From: F23-B02 sp963613665
Lineage (GTDB): Bacteria > Bacillota > Clostridia > Oscillospirales > Oscillospiraceae
Direction of reading: 5' to 3'
NCBI GenBank assembly: GCA_963613665.1
Contig: CAVEAL010000008.1
Location: 23,571-87,570 of the forward strand
Length of the DNA stretch: 64,000 bases
Positions 52,828-61,270 of the stretch are shown here, piece after piece (position 1 is the first letter of the stretch; the number at the start of each line of letters is the position of its first letter). A program made the translations under genes and the position numbers. The notes beneath the pieces are model-generated. The model was not told the origin of the DNA. It worked only from the letters and a program-made list of their open reading frames with translations, and did no database searches.

Positions 52828-53006
52828 TGGCGGTAAAAATTATAGGAACAATGATCGGCGCACTTATTCTTATTGCAGGTCTTTACTATCTCAAAACCGA
52901 AAAAGACGACGCGGAGTCAAGGAAGATATACACCGCCGCGAGCATTATCGGCGGCGTGATATTTGCAGTGATGCTCGTGATGACCGTGCTTGCATTCCAA
53001 GGCTGA
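52827..53006 (+). CDS. Small two-helix membrane protein coupled to the metal ATPase
   Basis: This 59-residue protein has two membrane helices (IIGTMIGALILIAGLYYL and ASIIGGVIFAVMLVMTVLAF) separated by a charged loop with KTEKDDAESRK. The ATG overlaps the ATPase stop by one base (TAATG), so it is co-translated. It may be a regulatory or assembly partner of the pump; no family is recognised. Confidence 0.7.
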   Translation: MAVKIIGTMIGALILIAGLYYLKTEKDDAESRKIYTAASIIGGVIFAVMLVMTVLAFQG

Positions 53007-53035
53007 AAAAAGCCGCCCGACGGCGGCTTTTTTCG
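53006..53035 (+). terminator. Terminator after the metal ATPase operon
   Basis: The stem AAAAAGCCGCC / GGCGGCTTTTTT. Nearly the same sequence recurs at 53246-53277. Confidence 0.9.
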
Positions 53036-53246
53036 GAGACTGTCAAAAAACCTATGCTGCTGCGTGAAGATGACCGCGCAGCGGGGGAGCTCGAGGGGGC
53101 AAGACCCGCCTCGAGTTAGATAAACCGCCGTCGAAATCCTTGAAATTTCAAGGATTTCGGTAAAAGCATTTTGAATACTTTCAAAATGCTCGGCGGAAAA
53201 GTGCAGTCAAAAAAAGTCCCTCGGGGGACTTTTTTGACAAGCTGTG
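53036..53246 (+). repeat. Structured dispersed repeat with terminal inverted repeats (copy 1)
   Basis: The ~210-bp non-coding block starts ...TGTCAAAAAA (53041) and ends TTTTTTGACA (53230-53239). Inside are a perfect 26-bp palindrome (53133-53158), a stem AGCATTTTGAA / TTCAAAATGCT, CTCGAG-flanked arms and a terminator-like AAAGTCCC / GGGGACTTT. Its first ~67 bp recur at 63934-64000 with one difference. Confidence 0.8.
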
Positions 53247-53277
53247 AAAAAAGCCGCCCGATGGCGGCTTTTTTCGT
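53246..53277. terminator. Second terminator copy, for the leftward symporter gene
   Basis: A near-identical copy of the 53006 terminator (one base differs in the loop), placed just after the stop of the leftward symporter gene. Confidence 0.85.
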
Positions 53278-53285
53278 ATATACAT

Positions 53286-54608
53286 TCAGAATGCAACGTG
53301 CTTGAACAGCGCGACGCAGCAGAGGATGAGCGCAAGCGGAACATAGACATAGCGCCCCATGCAGTACCACAGCTCGCCGCGGTGCCTGACGGCGCCCGTG
53401 TTCACCGCATTCATAAGCTCGCTTTTTTTCATCACATAGAACCATGACACTGCGCCAAGCGTCGCGCCGATTGGTATGATGTAGATCGAGACGAGATCCA
53501 TCCACGGCCCCCATTTGGAGATGGGCTCCATACCGATGCCGAAGCCCAGACATAAAACGCAGAGTAACGTGAGCACAGCCGTGCGGCTGAGCCTGGGGAA
53601 TTTGTGCATCAGCGACTCGGCAACGGCCTCGAACATGTTCTGCAGGGAGCTGACTCCGGCGAAGATCATGGCAACGTAGAGGATAACGGCAAACAGTCTG
53701 CCGAGCGGAATATCCTGCAAAATGGTCGGCAGCGTTACGAACAGCAGGCTCGGCCCCGCGCCCACGTCCTGACCGTAGGCAAAGCAGGCGGGAATAATGA
53801 CGAGTGCGGCTACGACGGCTGCGATGGTGTCAAACAGCGCGGTGTGCTGCGCAACGTCCACGACATCCTCTCCGTCGGAAAGATACGCACCGTAAACTAT
53901 CATGCCGCTGCCAGTGACGGACAGCGAGAAAAATGCCTGTCCCATCGCCCAGATCCAGATCATCGGGTCGCACAGCGCCTCCCAGCGCGGCGTGAACATG
54001 AATTTATAACCCTCCGCCACGCCCGGAAGGAACGCGACGCGCACCGCCAGCACGATAAAAATGATGAAAAACAGCGGCATCATGATCTTATTCGTCTTTT
54101 CGATGCTGTGCGCACCGAAATAGAGCGTCAGAAGCGTACCGGCCACGACGATAACGTGAAACGGTACGACCGAGTAAGGTGTTGAGGAAAACTCGTCGAA
54201 CCATGCGGCGGCATCGGCCGTCATGAGCGTTCCGGCAAGGGAGTCAAACAGCGCCTTGAGTATGTACGTCACTATGACGGCATAGCCGATGGCGATGCAC
54301 AGCGAACCGGCCAGCGGCAGCCAGCCGAGTATCCCGCCGGCCTTTCCAGCAGCTCTGCCGCGCGTTGACCATGCGCTTTCGTATGCGCCCAGCGTTCCGG
54401 TGCGTGCGCGTCTGCCCATGGCAAACTCAGCGGGCAGCCCGACATAGCTGAAAATGAATACGAACAGCAGATAGATCAGCAGGAACGCGCCGCCGCCGTT
54501 TGAACCGAGCTTGTTCGGAAAACCCCAGACATTGGCCATGCCTACGGCAGAGCCGACCGAAGCGAGGATAAAGCCCCAGCGGCTCGCAAAATTCTTTGTT
54601 TTTTTCAT
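53286..54608 (-). CDS. Sodium-dependent amino-acid transporter, NSS family
   Basis: This 440-residue neurotransmitter:sodium symporter has the TM1 signature WGFILASVGSAVGMANVWGFPNKLGSNGGGAF with the unwound ligand/Na site, GLPAEFAMGRRARTG, and about eleven membrane segments, like the bacterial MhsT/LeuT proteins. It probably takes up a hydrophobic or aromatic amino acid. A hairpin with T-run lies directly before its ribosome site (54625-54652). Confidence 0.9.
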   Translation of the reverse strand: MKKTKNFASRWGFILASVGSAVGMANVWGFPNKLGSNGGGAFLLIYLLFVFIFSYVGLPAEFAMGRRARTGTLGAYESAWSTRGRAAGKAGGILGWLPLAGSLCIAIGYAVIVTYILKALFDSLAGTLMTADAAAWFDEFSSTPYSVVPFHVIVVAGTLLTLYFGAHSIEKTNKIMMPLFFIIFIVLAVRVAFLPGVAEGYKFMFTPRWEALCDPMIWIWAMGQAFFSLSVTGSGMIVYGAYLSDGEDVVDVAQHTALFDTIAAVVAALVIIPACFAYGQDVGAGPSLLFVTLPTILQDIPLGRLFAVILYVAMIFAGVSSLQNMFEAVAESLMHKFPRLSRTAVLTLLCVLCLGFGIGMEPISKWGPWMDLVSIYIIPIGATLGAVSWFYVMKKSELMNAVNTGAVRHRGELWYCMGRYVYVPLALILCCVALFKHVAF

Positions 54609-54624
54609 ATGCTCTCTCTCCTAC

Positions 54625-54652
54625 AAAAAGTCCTCTTTTTCGAGGACTTTTT
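54625..54652. terminator. Terminator-like hairpin upstream of the NSS transporter gene
   Basis: The stem AAAAAGTCCTC / GAGGACTTTTT is followed on the minus strand by U-rich sequence and 6-8 nt later by the AGGAGAGAG ribosome site. It could end rightward read-through or act as a leader attenuator for the symporter. The remaining gap 54653-54942 shows only AT-rich promoter-like sequence. Confidence 0.7.
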
Positions 54653-54942
54653 CATTTTAACGCAGCAAAGCGAAAAAGGCAAATGACGAAAAAGCACAGG
54701 AGTATGAATTTTATTAATACCACGAAAAATTATTGACCAACGATAGTCTGAAAGTTATAGTTAAATTATCGAAAAACAATAATTTCGGGACGGCTGAACA
54801 GTGAACGGAAAGAAGCCGTATACAGTTATTGCGGCAGGGCAAAGGGCATAAGATTTGCAGCGATAAAGGAAATGCGCTGCTGCCTCGCCTGCAATGTGAG
54901 GGATATCCTGAAATCCGGAGCTTCATTGGAGGACGAGTGAAA

Positions 54943-55416
54943 ATGACGTATACATATAAATATGCCTCGCCGCTGGGCGATATCCTGCTTGCGGCTAATG
55001 ATGCCGGTCTCACGGGACTGTGGTTTTACGGTGCAAGGTACTTTGCCGAGGGTCTGGAGGTAGAGTGCCGCGAAGAGCTCACGCCCGTGCTCGAGCAGAC
55101 GCTGCGCTGGCTCGATATGTATTTTTCAGGCTCCGAGCCGGATTTCACGCCGCCTTTGGAGCTGCAGGGTACGCCCTTTCGCCGTCGCGTGTGGGCCGAG
55201 CTCATGAAGATACCCTACGGCAGTACCGTCAGCTACGGCAGGATATCGTCGGCGCTCGGCGTAAACAGTGCACAGGCCGTCGGAGGAGCGGTGGGGCATA
55301 ACCCGATAGGCATAATCGTGCCCTGCCACCGAGTCCTCGGCGCAGACGGCAGCCTCACGGGCTACGCCGCAGGCACGGACAAAAAAATATGCCTTCTCGA
55401 GCTCGAGAAGGCATGA
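54943..55416 (+). CDS. ogt: Methylated-DNA--protein-cysteine methyltransferase
   Basis: This 157-residue repair protein accepts the methyl group from O6-methylguanine. It has the core GTPFRRRVWAELMKIPYGSTVSYG, GAVGHNPIGIIVPCHRVLGADG with the acceptor Cys in PCHRV, and GYAAGTDKK. The start ATG 54943 lies behind GGAGGACGAGTGAAA. Confidence 0.94.
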   Translation: MTYTYKYASPLGDILLAANDAGLTGLWFYGARYFAEGLEVECREELTPVLEQTLRWLDMYFSGSEPDFTPPLELQGTPFRRRVWAELMKIPYGSTVSYGRISSALGVNSAQAVGGAVGHNPIGIIVPCHRVLGADGSLTGYAAGTDKKICLLELEKA

Positions 55417-55417
55417 A

Positions 55418-55447
55418 GGAAAGCCGGCCTTTTGACCGGCTTCTTTC
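55418..55447. terminator. Bidirectional terminator between ogt and the ABC operon
   Basis: The stem GAAAGCCGG / CCGGCTTCTTTC lies between convergent genes. Confidence 0.75.
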
Positions 55448-56192
55448 ATATCTCCAGTACTGACGCTATCAGCTTTTTTGTGTATTCGCTCTGCGGTGCG
55501 GAAACTATACCCTCCGCCGTGCCCTCTTCGACGACGGTTCCGCCGTGCATGACGAGCACCCTGTCGCACAGGCTGCTCACAACGGCAAGATCGTGCGAGA
55601 CAAAGACCATGGACATGCCCTTATCGCGGCGCAGGGAAGATAAAAGCGAGAGTATCTGCGCCTGCGAGGATACGTCCAGCGCACTCGTTATCTCGTCGCA
55701 CAGCAGAACGCGCGGTTCCGACGCGAGAGCGCGGGCTATCGCAAAGCGCTGGCACTGTCCGCCGCTGAGAGACCTCGGGTATCTCTGCGCAAGAAGTGCG
55801 TCCAGACCGACCTCGCGGCAGAGCGCCGGAAGATCAAGCGCCGCACCGCGCCCCATGAGACTGTAAAACGCGTCGTATATAGAGCGCTCGACCGTTCTGC
55901 GCGGATGAAAAGATGAGACCGCGTCCTGAAATATCATCTGCACATCGCGTCTGTCTGCAAGACAACGCTTCCCCGAAAGCTCTCTGCCGTCAAGGCATAT
56001 GTGCCCCGCGTCGGGCATCTCGAGACCGCTGATAAGATGCAGGAGCGTGCTCTTTCCGCTGCCGGAGGCACCGACGATGCCGAGTATCTCACCCTCGTGC
56101 AGCTCAAATCCGATATCATGTACGGCGACGGTTTTATACCCCGTGCGCCCGTAGCCTTTTACGAGGCCTTCAACACTGAGTATGCTCTCCAT
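55446..56192 (-). CDS. Peptide/nickel-type ABC transporter ATP-binding protein (DppF-like)
   Basis: This 248-residue ATPase has Walker A GASGSGKST, signature LSGGQCQRFAIARAL, Walker B LLCDEITSALDVSSQ and H-loop VFVSHDL. The start ATG 56192 is preferred over the GTG at 56198 because GGAGG then sits eight nt away. It is the fifth and last gene of the importer operon. The usual C-terminal oligopeptide/zinc extension is short, as in nickel-type ATPases. Confidence 0.85.
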   Translation of the reverse strand: MESILSVEGLVKGYGRTGYKTVAVHDIGFELHEGEILGIVGASGSGKSTLLHLISGLEMPDAGHICLDGRELSGKRCLADRRDVQMIFQDAVSSFHPRRTVERSIYDAFYSLMGRGAALDLPALCREVGLDALLAQRYPRSLSGGQCQRFAIARALASEPRVLLCDEITSALDVSSQAQILSLLSSLRRDKGMSMVFVSHDLAVVSSLCDRVLVMHGGTVVEEGTAEGIVSAPQSEYTKKLIASVLEI

Positions 56193-56194
56193 GC

Positions 56195-57061
56195 TCACAC
56201 CTCCGTCAGGACAAAATGCCCCGGACTGCGTTCGAGCAGCTGACCGGAATATACCTCCGGCGTATCCGCTGCCGCAGGGAGTGCTCCCCCGAGCCTCGGA
56301 ACGGCGGAGAGCAGAGCCTTTGTATACGGATGCAGCGGGGACGAGACTATCTCGCTCGCCGGTGCAAGCTCAACGAGCCTTCCGCGGTGCATTACTGCGA
56401 TGCGGCCGGCGATATGCGCGGCAAGCGCGAGATCATGGGTGACGATAAGCTGCGAAAGCCCGTCTGAGCGCAGAGAAACGAGCTCGTCGGCCACCGTGCG
56501 GCGCGTTGCCGCGTCAAGCGCGCTTGTCGGCTCGTCGGCCAGCAGGAGCTTCTGCTGCATGAGCATGACGAGCGCAAGCGCTATGCGCTGATTCATGCCG
56601 CCGCTCATTTCGTAGGGGCAGGAGGCAAGAATGCGCTCGGGCTCGTCCAGCCCGAGACGCGCAAAAACCTCCCGCACCGAGGCAGGGAATGTGCTCCTGT
56701 CGTATTTTCCGTGGCTTTTGAGCGTTTCGATAAACTGCTTTTTGTAGCTGCGGATGGGGTTGAAGGCGGCACCGGGAGTCTGGAATATGAGCCCCATGCC
56801 GGAGCTCGTGAGCCTTTTTCGCTCCTTTGGCGAAAGCTCCGAGAGCCTGCGGGAGTCGAAAACAATATCGCCGCCCGTGATGACGGGCCTTTCAAACACG
56901 CCCATGACGGCCTTTAAAAGGGTGCTTTTTCCGCAGCCGGACTGTCCGACGACGCAAAGTGCTTCGCCCTCGGAAAGCGAAAACGAGAGTCCAGATATGA
57001 CGTCACCGCTGCCGTAGCCTGCGCAGAGTCCCTCGAGGGACAAAATGATTTTTCCGTTCAT
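56195..57061 (-). CDS. Peptide/nickel-type ABC transporter ATP-binding protein (DppD-like)
   Basis: This 288-residue ATPase starts at MNGKIILSLEGLCAGYG (ATG 57061, 4-nt overlap with the permease); the long upstream frame is a shadow of the permease gene. Motifs: Walker A GQSGCGKST, signature MSGGMNQRIALALVML, Walker B LLADEPTSALDAATR, H-loop LIVTHDL, and a C-terminal HPYTKALLSAVP segment. Confidence 0.88.
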   Translation of the reverse strand: MNGKIILSLEGLCAGYGSGDVISGLSFSLSEGEALCVVGQSGCGKSTLLKAVMGVFERPVITGGDIVFDSRRLSELSPKERKRLTSSGMGLIFQTPGAAFNPIRSYKKQFIETLKSHGKYDRSTFPASVREVFARLGLDEPERILASCPYEMSGGMNQRIALALVMLMQQKLLLADEPTSALDAATRRTVADELVSLRSDGLSQLIVTHDLALAAHIAGRIAVMHRGRLVELAPASEIVSSPLHPYTKALLSAVPRLGGALPAAADTPEVYSGQLLERSPGHFVLTEV

Positions 57062-57903
57062 TTTGCTGCCTCCGTATCGAGATAATCGCGCAGACAGTCG
57101 CCGAGGCAGTTGAATATCATGACCGTCACGACCGTGGCTCCTGCGGGGGCGAGAGTTGCCCAGGGAGCAAGCTGCATATATGCGCGCGACTGGTTTATCA
57201 TGCTGCCCCACTCGGCCTGCGGCTCCGTTACGCCTATGCCGAGGAAGGAAAGCCCCGCGATGCCGATCATCATGACGCCCAGCTGTGTCGCCGCGTTTAC
57301 GATAAGGCTTCCGAGCATGCACGGCAGAAGATAGTGCAGCATGATCGTGAGGTCGGAGCAGCCGGACAGGCGCGCCGCGCTTATAAACGGCTCCTTTTTC
57401 AGCGCTATGACCTGCGCCCGGGCAAGCCGCGCATAAAGCGTCCAGCCGGAGAGCCCCATTGCGAGCATGGCGTTTACCATACCGCCGCCGAGTATCCCCG
57501 CAACGGCGATGGCAAGCACCATCTGCGGAAAAGCGAGCATTATATCGACCGTGCGCATGATGATGCCGTCGGCGGCACCGCCGTACCAGCCGGCGATAAT
57601 GCCGAGCGCGGTACCGATAACAAAGGTCACCGCAACAAGTATGACGGCCGAGAATACGGATGTTCGCGCGCCCATGATAACGCGGGAGAAAACGCATCTG
57701 CCGTATCTGTCGGTGCCGAAAATGTGCTCGGTGTCCGGAGCGGCGTTCATGTGTGCGGCATTTGTGGCATTGGGGTCATTCGGAACGATCAGCGGCGCAA
57801 GAAGACCTATAAGCATTAAAAGCGCGGCAAGCGCGAGGAAAATATAAAGCCTGCGCCTGAGCCTTGCGCGTGAAGCCGTGTTTATATCCACCGCGCACCT
57901 CAC
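57058..57903 (-). CDS. Peptide/nickel-type ABC transporter permease (DppC-like)
   Basis: This 281-residue permease has an N-terminal cytoplasmic helix and first membrane segment, HIFGTDRYGRCVFSRVIMGARTS (family signature), and the EAA loop AARLSGCSDLTIMLHYLLPC. It starts with GTG at 57903, overlapping the stop of the partner permease (GTGA). Confidence 0.88.
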   Translation of the reverse strand: MRCAVDINTASRARLRRRLYIFLALAALLMLIGLLAPLIVPNDPNATNAAHMNAAPDTEHIFGTDRYGRCVFSRVIMGARTSVFSAVILVAVTFVIGTALGIIAGWYGGAADGIIMRTVDIMLAFPQMVLAIAVAGILGGGMVNAMLAMGLSGWTLYARLARAQVIALKKEPFISAARLSGCSDLTIMLHYLLPCMLGSLIVNAATQLGVMMIGIAGLSFLGIGVTEPQAEWGSMINQSRAYMQLAPWATLAPAGATVVTVMIFNCLGDCLRDYLDTEAAK

Positions 57904-58829
57904 ATTTCCCCGATGCGCGGATCGAGACGGTGATAGCAGATATCGGCCGCAAGGTTAATGAGAACGTATACGCAGCTCGTGAATATCACAAAGCCCTGAA
58001 CCACGGGGTAATCGCGTGCGCTTATCGCGTCCATGGCGAGCTTGCCGAGCCCCGGCCAGCGGAATATGGTCTCGACGACTACGCTGCCGCCCAGAAGCGT
58101 GCCCATCGACAGCGCGATCACCGTCAGGATGGGTATCATGGCGTTGTGCAGAACGTTTTTGAAAAGTATTACAGAGCTCTTTACGCCGCGCGCTCTTGCG
58201 CCGGAAACGTAGTCGCGCCCGAGCTGCTCGAGTATCTCCGCGCGGAACTGCCGGATGAAGCGTGAGCACATGGGAATGGCCAGCGCAAGGCAGGGCATGA
58301 CGAGCCCCTTGAAGCTCTCGCCGGCAATGACCGGCAGCAGACGGGTTCTGACGCAGAAAAAGTACATAAGCAGCACCGAGATAAGAAAATTCGGCAGCGA
58401 ATTTCCTATAAAGCTCAAAAAGCGCACGAGCTTATCGAGAAAACCGTCCTTTTTTACAGCCGTTATAAGTGCAAGCGGGAGCGCTGCAATGAGCGATACG
58501 GCGAGGCTTCCCGAACTTAAAATAAGCGTATAGCGCAGCGCGTGCAGGAGCTTTTCCGTAACCGGCAGCCCGTCCTTATACGACGTGCCGAGATCGCCCG
58601 TGAGCGCGGAGCCGAGCCACTGCACATAGCGCAGCAGAAACGGCTCGTTGAGTCCCATATCCTCACGCGCGGCCTCAAGCGTCTGCTCAGAAACGCTGAT
58701 GCCCTGCGCATTGAGCTTTTTCAGCGCAGGGTCACCGGGCGATATGTACATTAAAAGATAGGTCAGAAAGCTCAGACCTATTATTATGACCGCAAGCTGC
58801 GGCAGGCGTTTTAAAATTTGCTTTTTGAT
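57900..58829 (-). CDS. Peptide/nickel-type ABC transporter permease (DppB-like), predicted AUC start
   Basis: This is the partner permease, with YISPGDPA, DMGLNEPFLLRYVQWL, GDLGTSY, and the EAA loop YVSGARARGVKSSVILFKNVLHNAM. From the first ATG (58751) it would lack its first membrane helix. The same frame continues upstream for 26 codons (KKQILKRLPQLAVIII, then GLSFLTYLLM), exactly the missing family N-terminus, to an in-frame TGA three codons above position 58829. No ATG, GTG or TTG lies there; an ATC at 58829 sits seven nt after GAGGTG. I therefore place the start at ATC, giving 309 residues, the normal length. Confidence 0.7.
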   Translation of the reverse strand: MKKQILKRLPQLAVIIIGLSFLTYLLMYISPGDPALKKLNAQGISVSEQTLEAAREDMGLNEPFLLRYVQWLGSALTGDLGTSYKDGLPVTEKLLHALRYTLILSSGSLAVSLIAALPLALITAVKKDGFLDKLVRFLSFIGNSLPNFLISVLLMYFFCVRTRLLPVIAGESFKGLVMPCLALAIPMCSRFIRQFRAEILEQLGRDYVSGARARGVKSSVILFKNVLHNAMIPILTVIALSMGTLLGGSVVVETIFRWPGLGKLAMDAISARDYPVVQGFVIFTSCVYVLINLAADICYHRLDPRIGEM

Positions 58830-58844
58830 GTTTCTTCACCTCTG

Positions 58845-58877
58845 CCTCGGGGCAGGAGTGTTCCTCCTGCCCCGGGG
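58845..58877. other. GC-rich hairpin between the substrate-binding gene and the permease
   Basis: A stem of ~12 bp, CTCGGGGCAGGAG / CTCCTGCCCCGGG, has no U-run in the leftward direction. It probably stabilises the upstream transcript or gives partial termination. Confidence 0.65.
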
Positions 58878-58880
58878 GTT

Positions 58881-60398
58881 TTACATGTCGGTATTCGCGT
58901 CGATGCGGTAGAAATCAAAGGGACTTGTCTCGTGTATGCCGCTGACGTTTTTGGCCGCGACGGTTATGTTGTTGAAAAGTCCCACGCAGCCGATTGCGTT
59001 ATCGTCGATGGCAAGCTGGACCACGGAGTTTGCAAGCTCGGCCCTCTTTGCCGCGTCCGTTTCAACCTGAAGCTCGTTTATGAGTGCGGTCGCCTCGCTG
59101 CTTTCAAAGCCGGCCGATGCCCAGTAGCCGCCGGGGCGCAGCACGGTGTCTATAAAGTAGTACGGATCGCCGTTTTTGTCGGCTATCATGCAGTACAGGG
59201 CAATGTCGTAGTCACCCGAGAGAATGTAGGTTGCGTCCGCGTCCTCCTGAGAGGTCAGAACGGAGCTTATGCCGACGGCCTTGAGCTGCTCCTGAATAAG
59301 CAGCGCCAGCGAGTCGAGTGAGCGGGCGGGGTAGTAGCAGATATCAAGCGTGAGATCCTTGCCGTCCTTCTCATAGATGCCGTCCGAGCCGAGCGCGTAG
59401 CCTGCCTGCTCTATAGCCGCCTTTGCCGCCGCCGTATCGACAGCGGGCTTGGTGACCTTACCGTAGGCCGCTGCCGTTCCGAAGGGACCTACGGCTGCCG
59501 TGACGGTGCCGTTTAAGTATCCGGCTATGGCATCGCAGTCAACGGTGAGGTTTACGGCCTTTCTGAGCTCATCGCTCAGCCTGTTCTGGTTGAGCATGTA
59601 AAATTGCAGCCTCGTTGCGGGGATATCCGTCACGGTATATTGCTCGGGGGAAGCGTCGAATATCTCCTTTGCCGCCGCCGTGACTGAGGTGTAGCAGTCG
59701 ATCTCGCCGTTCTGCATTGCCATGAGCTTGGACTCGTCATCCTGCATGTAGTAAAACACCGCGCCGTCGAGCTTTACCTCGCCGCCCCAGTAGTTATCGT
59801 TGCATCTTACCTCGACCGTGCCCTCGGGCACAAAGCTTTTTACTGCAAACGGCCCTGTGGCAATGGGCGCATTGTCAAAATCCTCGGTCGCTTCAAGGTC
59901 CATTATCGCCATCTCGGGTGATGCAAGGTCATTTATCAAAGTGGGGTAGACCTCATTTGTCGTTATTGTGAAAACGCCGTCGCTCAGGACCTTGTAATCA
60001 TAATCCTTAAATTGTGCAAAGCGGATATTCACTTCGCCGACACGCTTTAAGTTTGCAATTACCGCGTCTGTCGTCACGGCAGAGCCGTTTGAAAAGCATA
60101 TGCCGTCCTTGAGCGTCACCGTCCATGTAAGTCCGTCGTCGGATACCTCGGCCTTCTCGGCGAGGCAGGGCTGCACCGAGTTGTCGTCGCCCATTTTGAA
60201 AAGCGACTCGGTTATGCCGTAGATGGAGGTCATCCAGCTGTAGTATTCCTTGTGTGCGTCAAGGCTGGGGTAGGCAAAGGTCTCGGCAACGCGGAGTATC
60301 TTCTCTCCGCTGTCCGTGCCCTTATCGCCGGCACCGCAGGCGGCAAGACTCAGAAGCATGATCAGTGCAAGGGAAAGCGCAGCAATACGTTTTTTCAT
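58881..60398 (-). CDS. Peptide/nickel-type ABC transporter substrate-binding lipoprotein
   Basis: This 505-residue family-5 binding protein has a lipoprotein signal MKKRIAALSLALIMLLSLAAC. Family motifs: ITESLF, LTWTVTLKDGICFSNG, APIATGPFAVKSF, NDNYWGG, and PAVDTAAAKAAIEQAGY. The ligand could be a peptide, Ni or a metal chelate. It lies 24 nt after a SAM methyltransferase gene, in an operon with two permeases and two ATPases. Confidence 0.88.
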   Translation of the reverse strand: MKKRIAALSLALIMLLSLAACGAGDKGTDSGEKILRVAETFAYPSLDAHKEYYSWMTSIYGITESLFKMGDDNSVQPCLAEKAEVSDDGLTWTVTLKDGICFSNGSAVTTDAVIANLKRVGEVNIRFAQFKDYDYKVLSDGVFTITTNEVYPTLINDLASPEMAIMDLEATEDFDNAPIATGPFAVKSFVPEGTVEVRCNDNYWGGEVKLDGAVFYYMQDDESKLMAMQNGEIDCYTSVTAAAKEIFDASPEQYTVTDIPATRLQFYMLNQNRLSDELRKAVNLTVDCDAIAGYLNGTVTAAVGPFGTAAAYGKVTKPAVDTAAAKAAIEQAGYALGSDGIYEKDGKDLTLDICYYPARSLDSLALLIQEQLKAVGISSVLTSQEDADATYILSGDYDIALYCMIADKNGDPYYFIDTVLRPGGYWASAGFESSEATALINELQVETDAAKRAELANSVVQLAIDDNAIGCVGLFNNITVAAKNVSGIHETSPFDFYRIDANTDM

Positions 60399-60422
60399 TG
60401 TGACAGCCTCTCTTTACAATTA

Positions 60423-61181
60423 TTATTTTACGGCTCTTATCAGAAAACAGGGCGTGGATGCGTAGTTCAGGAGCTCCTCACGGCTCCAGAGCCTCTGGCT
60501 CACGGCGGTATCTGCGCTGACGTTCTTAAAGCCGAGGCCGCGCAGCGTCACCGTGTCCCAATGCGGGCGCGGAAGCTTACCCATCGGAAGCTCGCGCGAG
60601 ATGTTTTCCATGAGCCAGCTCTCGTCATAGCTGTCGTAGTCCTCGATGCCGGCCTGCGCGATGTTCATGCGGTCGGCCTGCTTTTCACTTTTTTTCTCAT
60701 CATCGAAGAGGTAGGCATACCAGTTGGAGTCTATATTCAGCATCACTCCGCCGTCGCGCAGAACGCGCCGCCATTCCCTATAGGCCTTGACGGGATCGGG
60801 CAGATTCCACGTGAGATTGCGCGTGACTATAACGTCAAACTCGCCGTCGTCAAAGTCGAGCTCCTGAGCGTCCATCTTGAAAAAGCGTATCTTCTCCGCG
60901 AGAGCTCCGGCGTTGTGCCGCGCCTGCTCGAGCATGCCCTCGGACATGTCGATGGCCGTCACGTCATAGCCGCGCGAGGCGAGGATTATTGCATAAAAGC
61001 CCGGACCCGTGCCTATATCCAGAACCCTGAGCGCTCTGCCCTCGGCCTTGGGGAAATTTCTTATGAGCTCATCGGCCCATTTGCCGTCCCAGCCGTCGGC
61101 GAGGTTTTTCTTTACGACCTCGGTGTACGAGCTTGCACGGCGCGTCCAGTACTGCTCTATGGTGTTCGTGAGTGCGTTCAT
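60423..61181 (-). CDS. Class I SAM-dependent methyltransferase in the importer operon
   Basis: This 252-residue protein has motif I VLDIGTGPGFYAIILA, DVTAIDMSEGMLEQA, FDVIVTRNLTWNLPDP and LRDGGVMLNID. The start follows AAGGAGAATTGCC. It is first in the leftward ABC operon. Adjacency suggests it acts on the imported ligand or on a metal-binding small molecule, but this is not demonstrated. Confidence 0.85.
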   Translation of the reverse strand: MNALTNTIEQYWTRRASSYTEVVKKNLADGWDGKWADELIRNFPKAEGRALRVLDIGTGPGFYAIILASRGYDVTAIDMSEGMLEQARHNAGALAEKIRFFKMDAQELDFDDGEFDVIVTRNLTWNLPDPVKAYREWRRVLRDGGVMLNIDSNWYAYLFDDEKKSEKQADRMNIAQAGIEDYDSYDESWLMENISRELPMGKLPRPHWDTVTLRGLGFKNVSADTAVSQRLWSREELLNYASTPCFLIRAVK

Positions 61182-61221
61182 GGCAATTCTCCTTTTTGCT
61201 TATGTTTGAAGTTTAACATGC

Positions 61222-61252
61222 AAAAAAGCCCCCCACAAGCCGGGTGGGGGGA
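61222..61252 (-). terminator. Terminator between the copper ATPase operon and the methyltransferase
   Basis: The stem CCCCCCAC / GTGGGGGG is followed in the leftward direction by six U. It closes the copA-HMA transcript; the methyltransferase then needs read-through or a promoter I cannot pick out. Confidence 0.85.
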
Positions 61253-61270
61253 TAAAAATATCAAATTATT

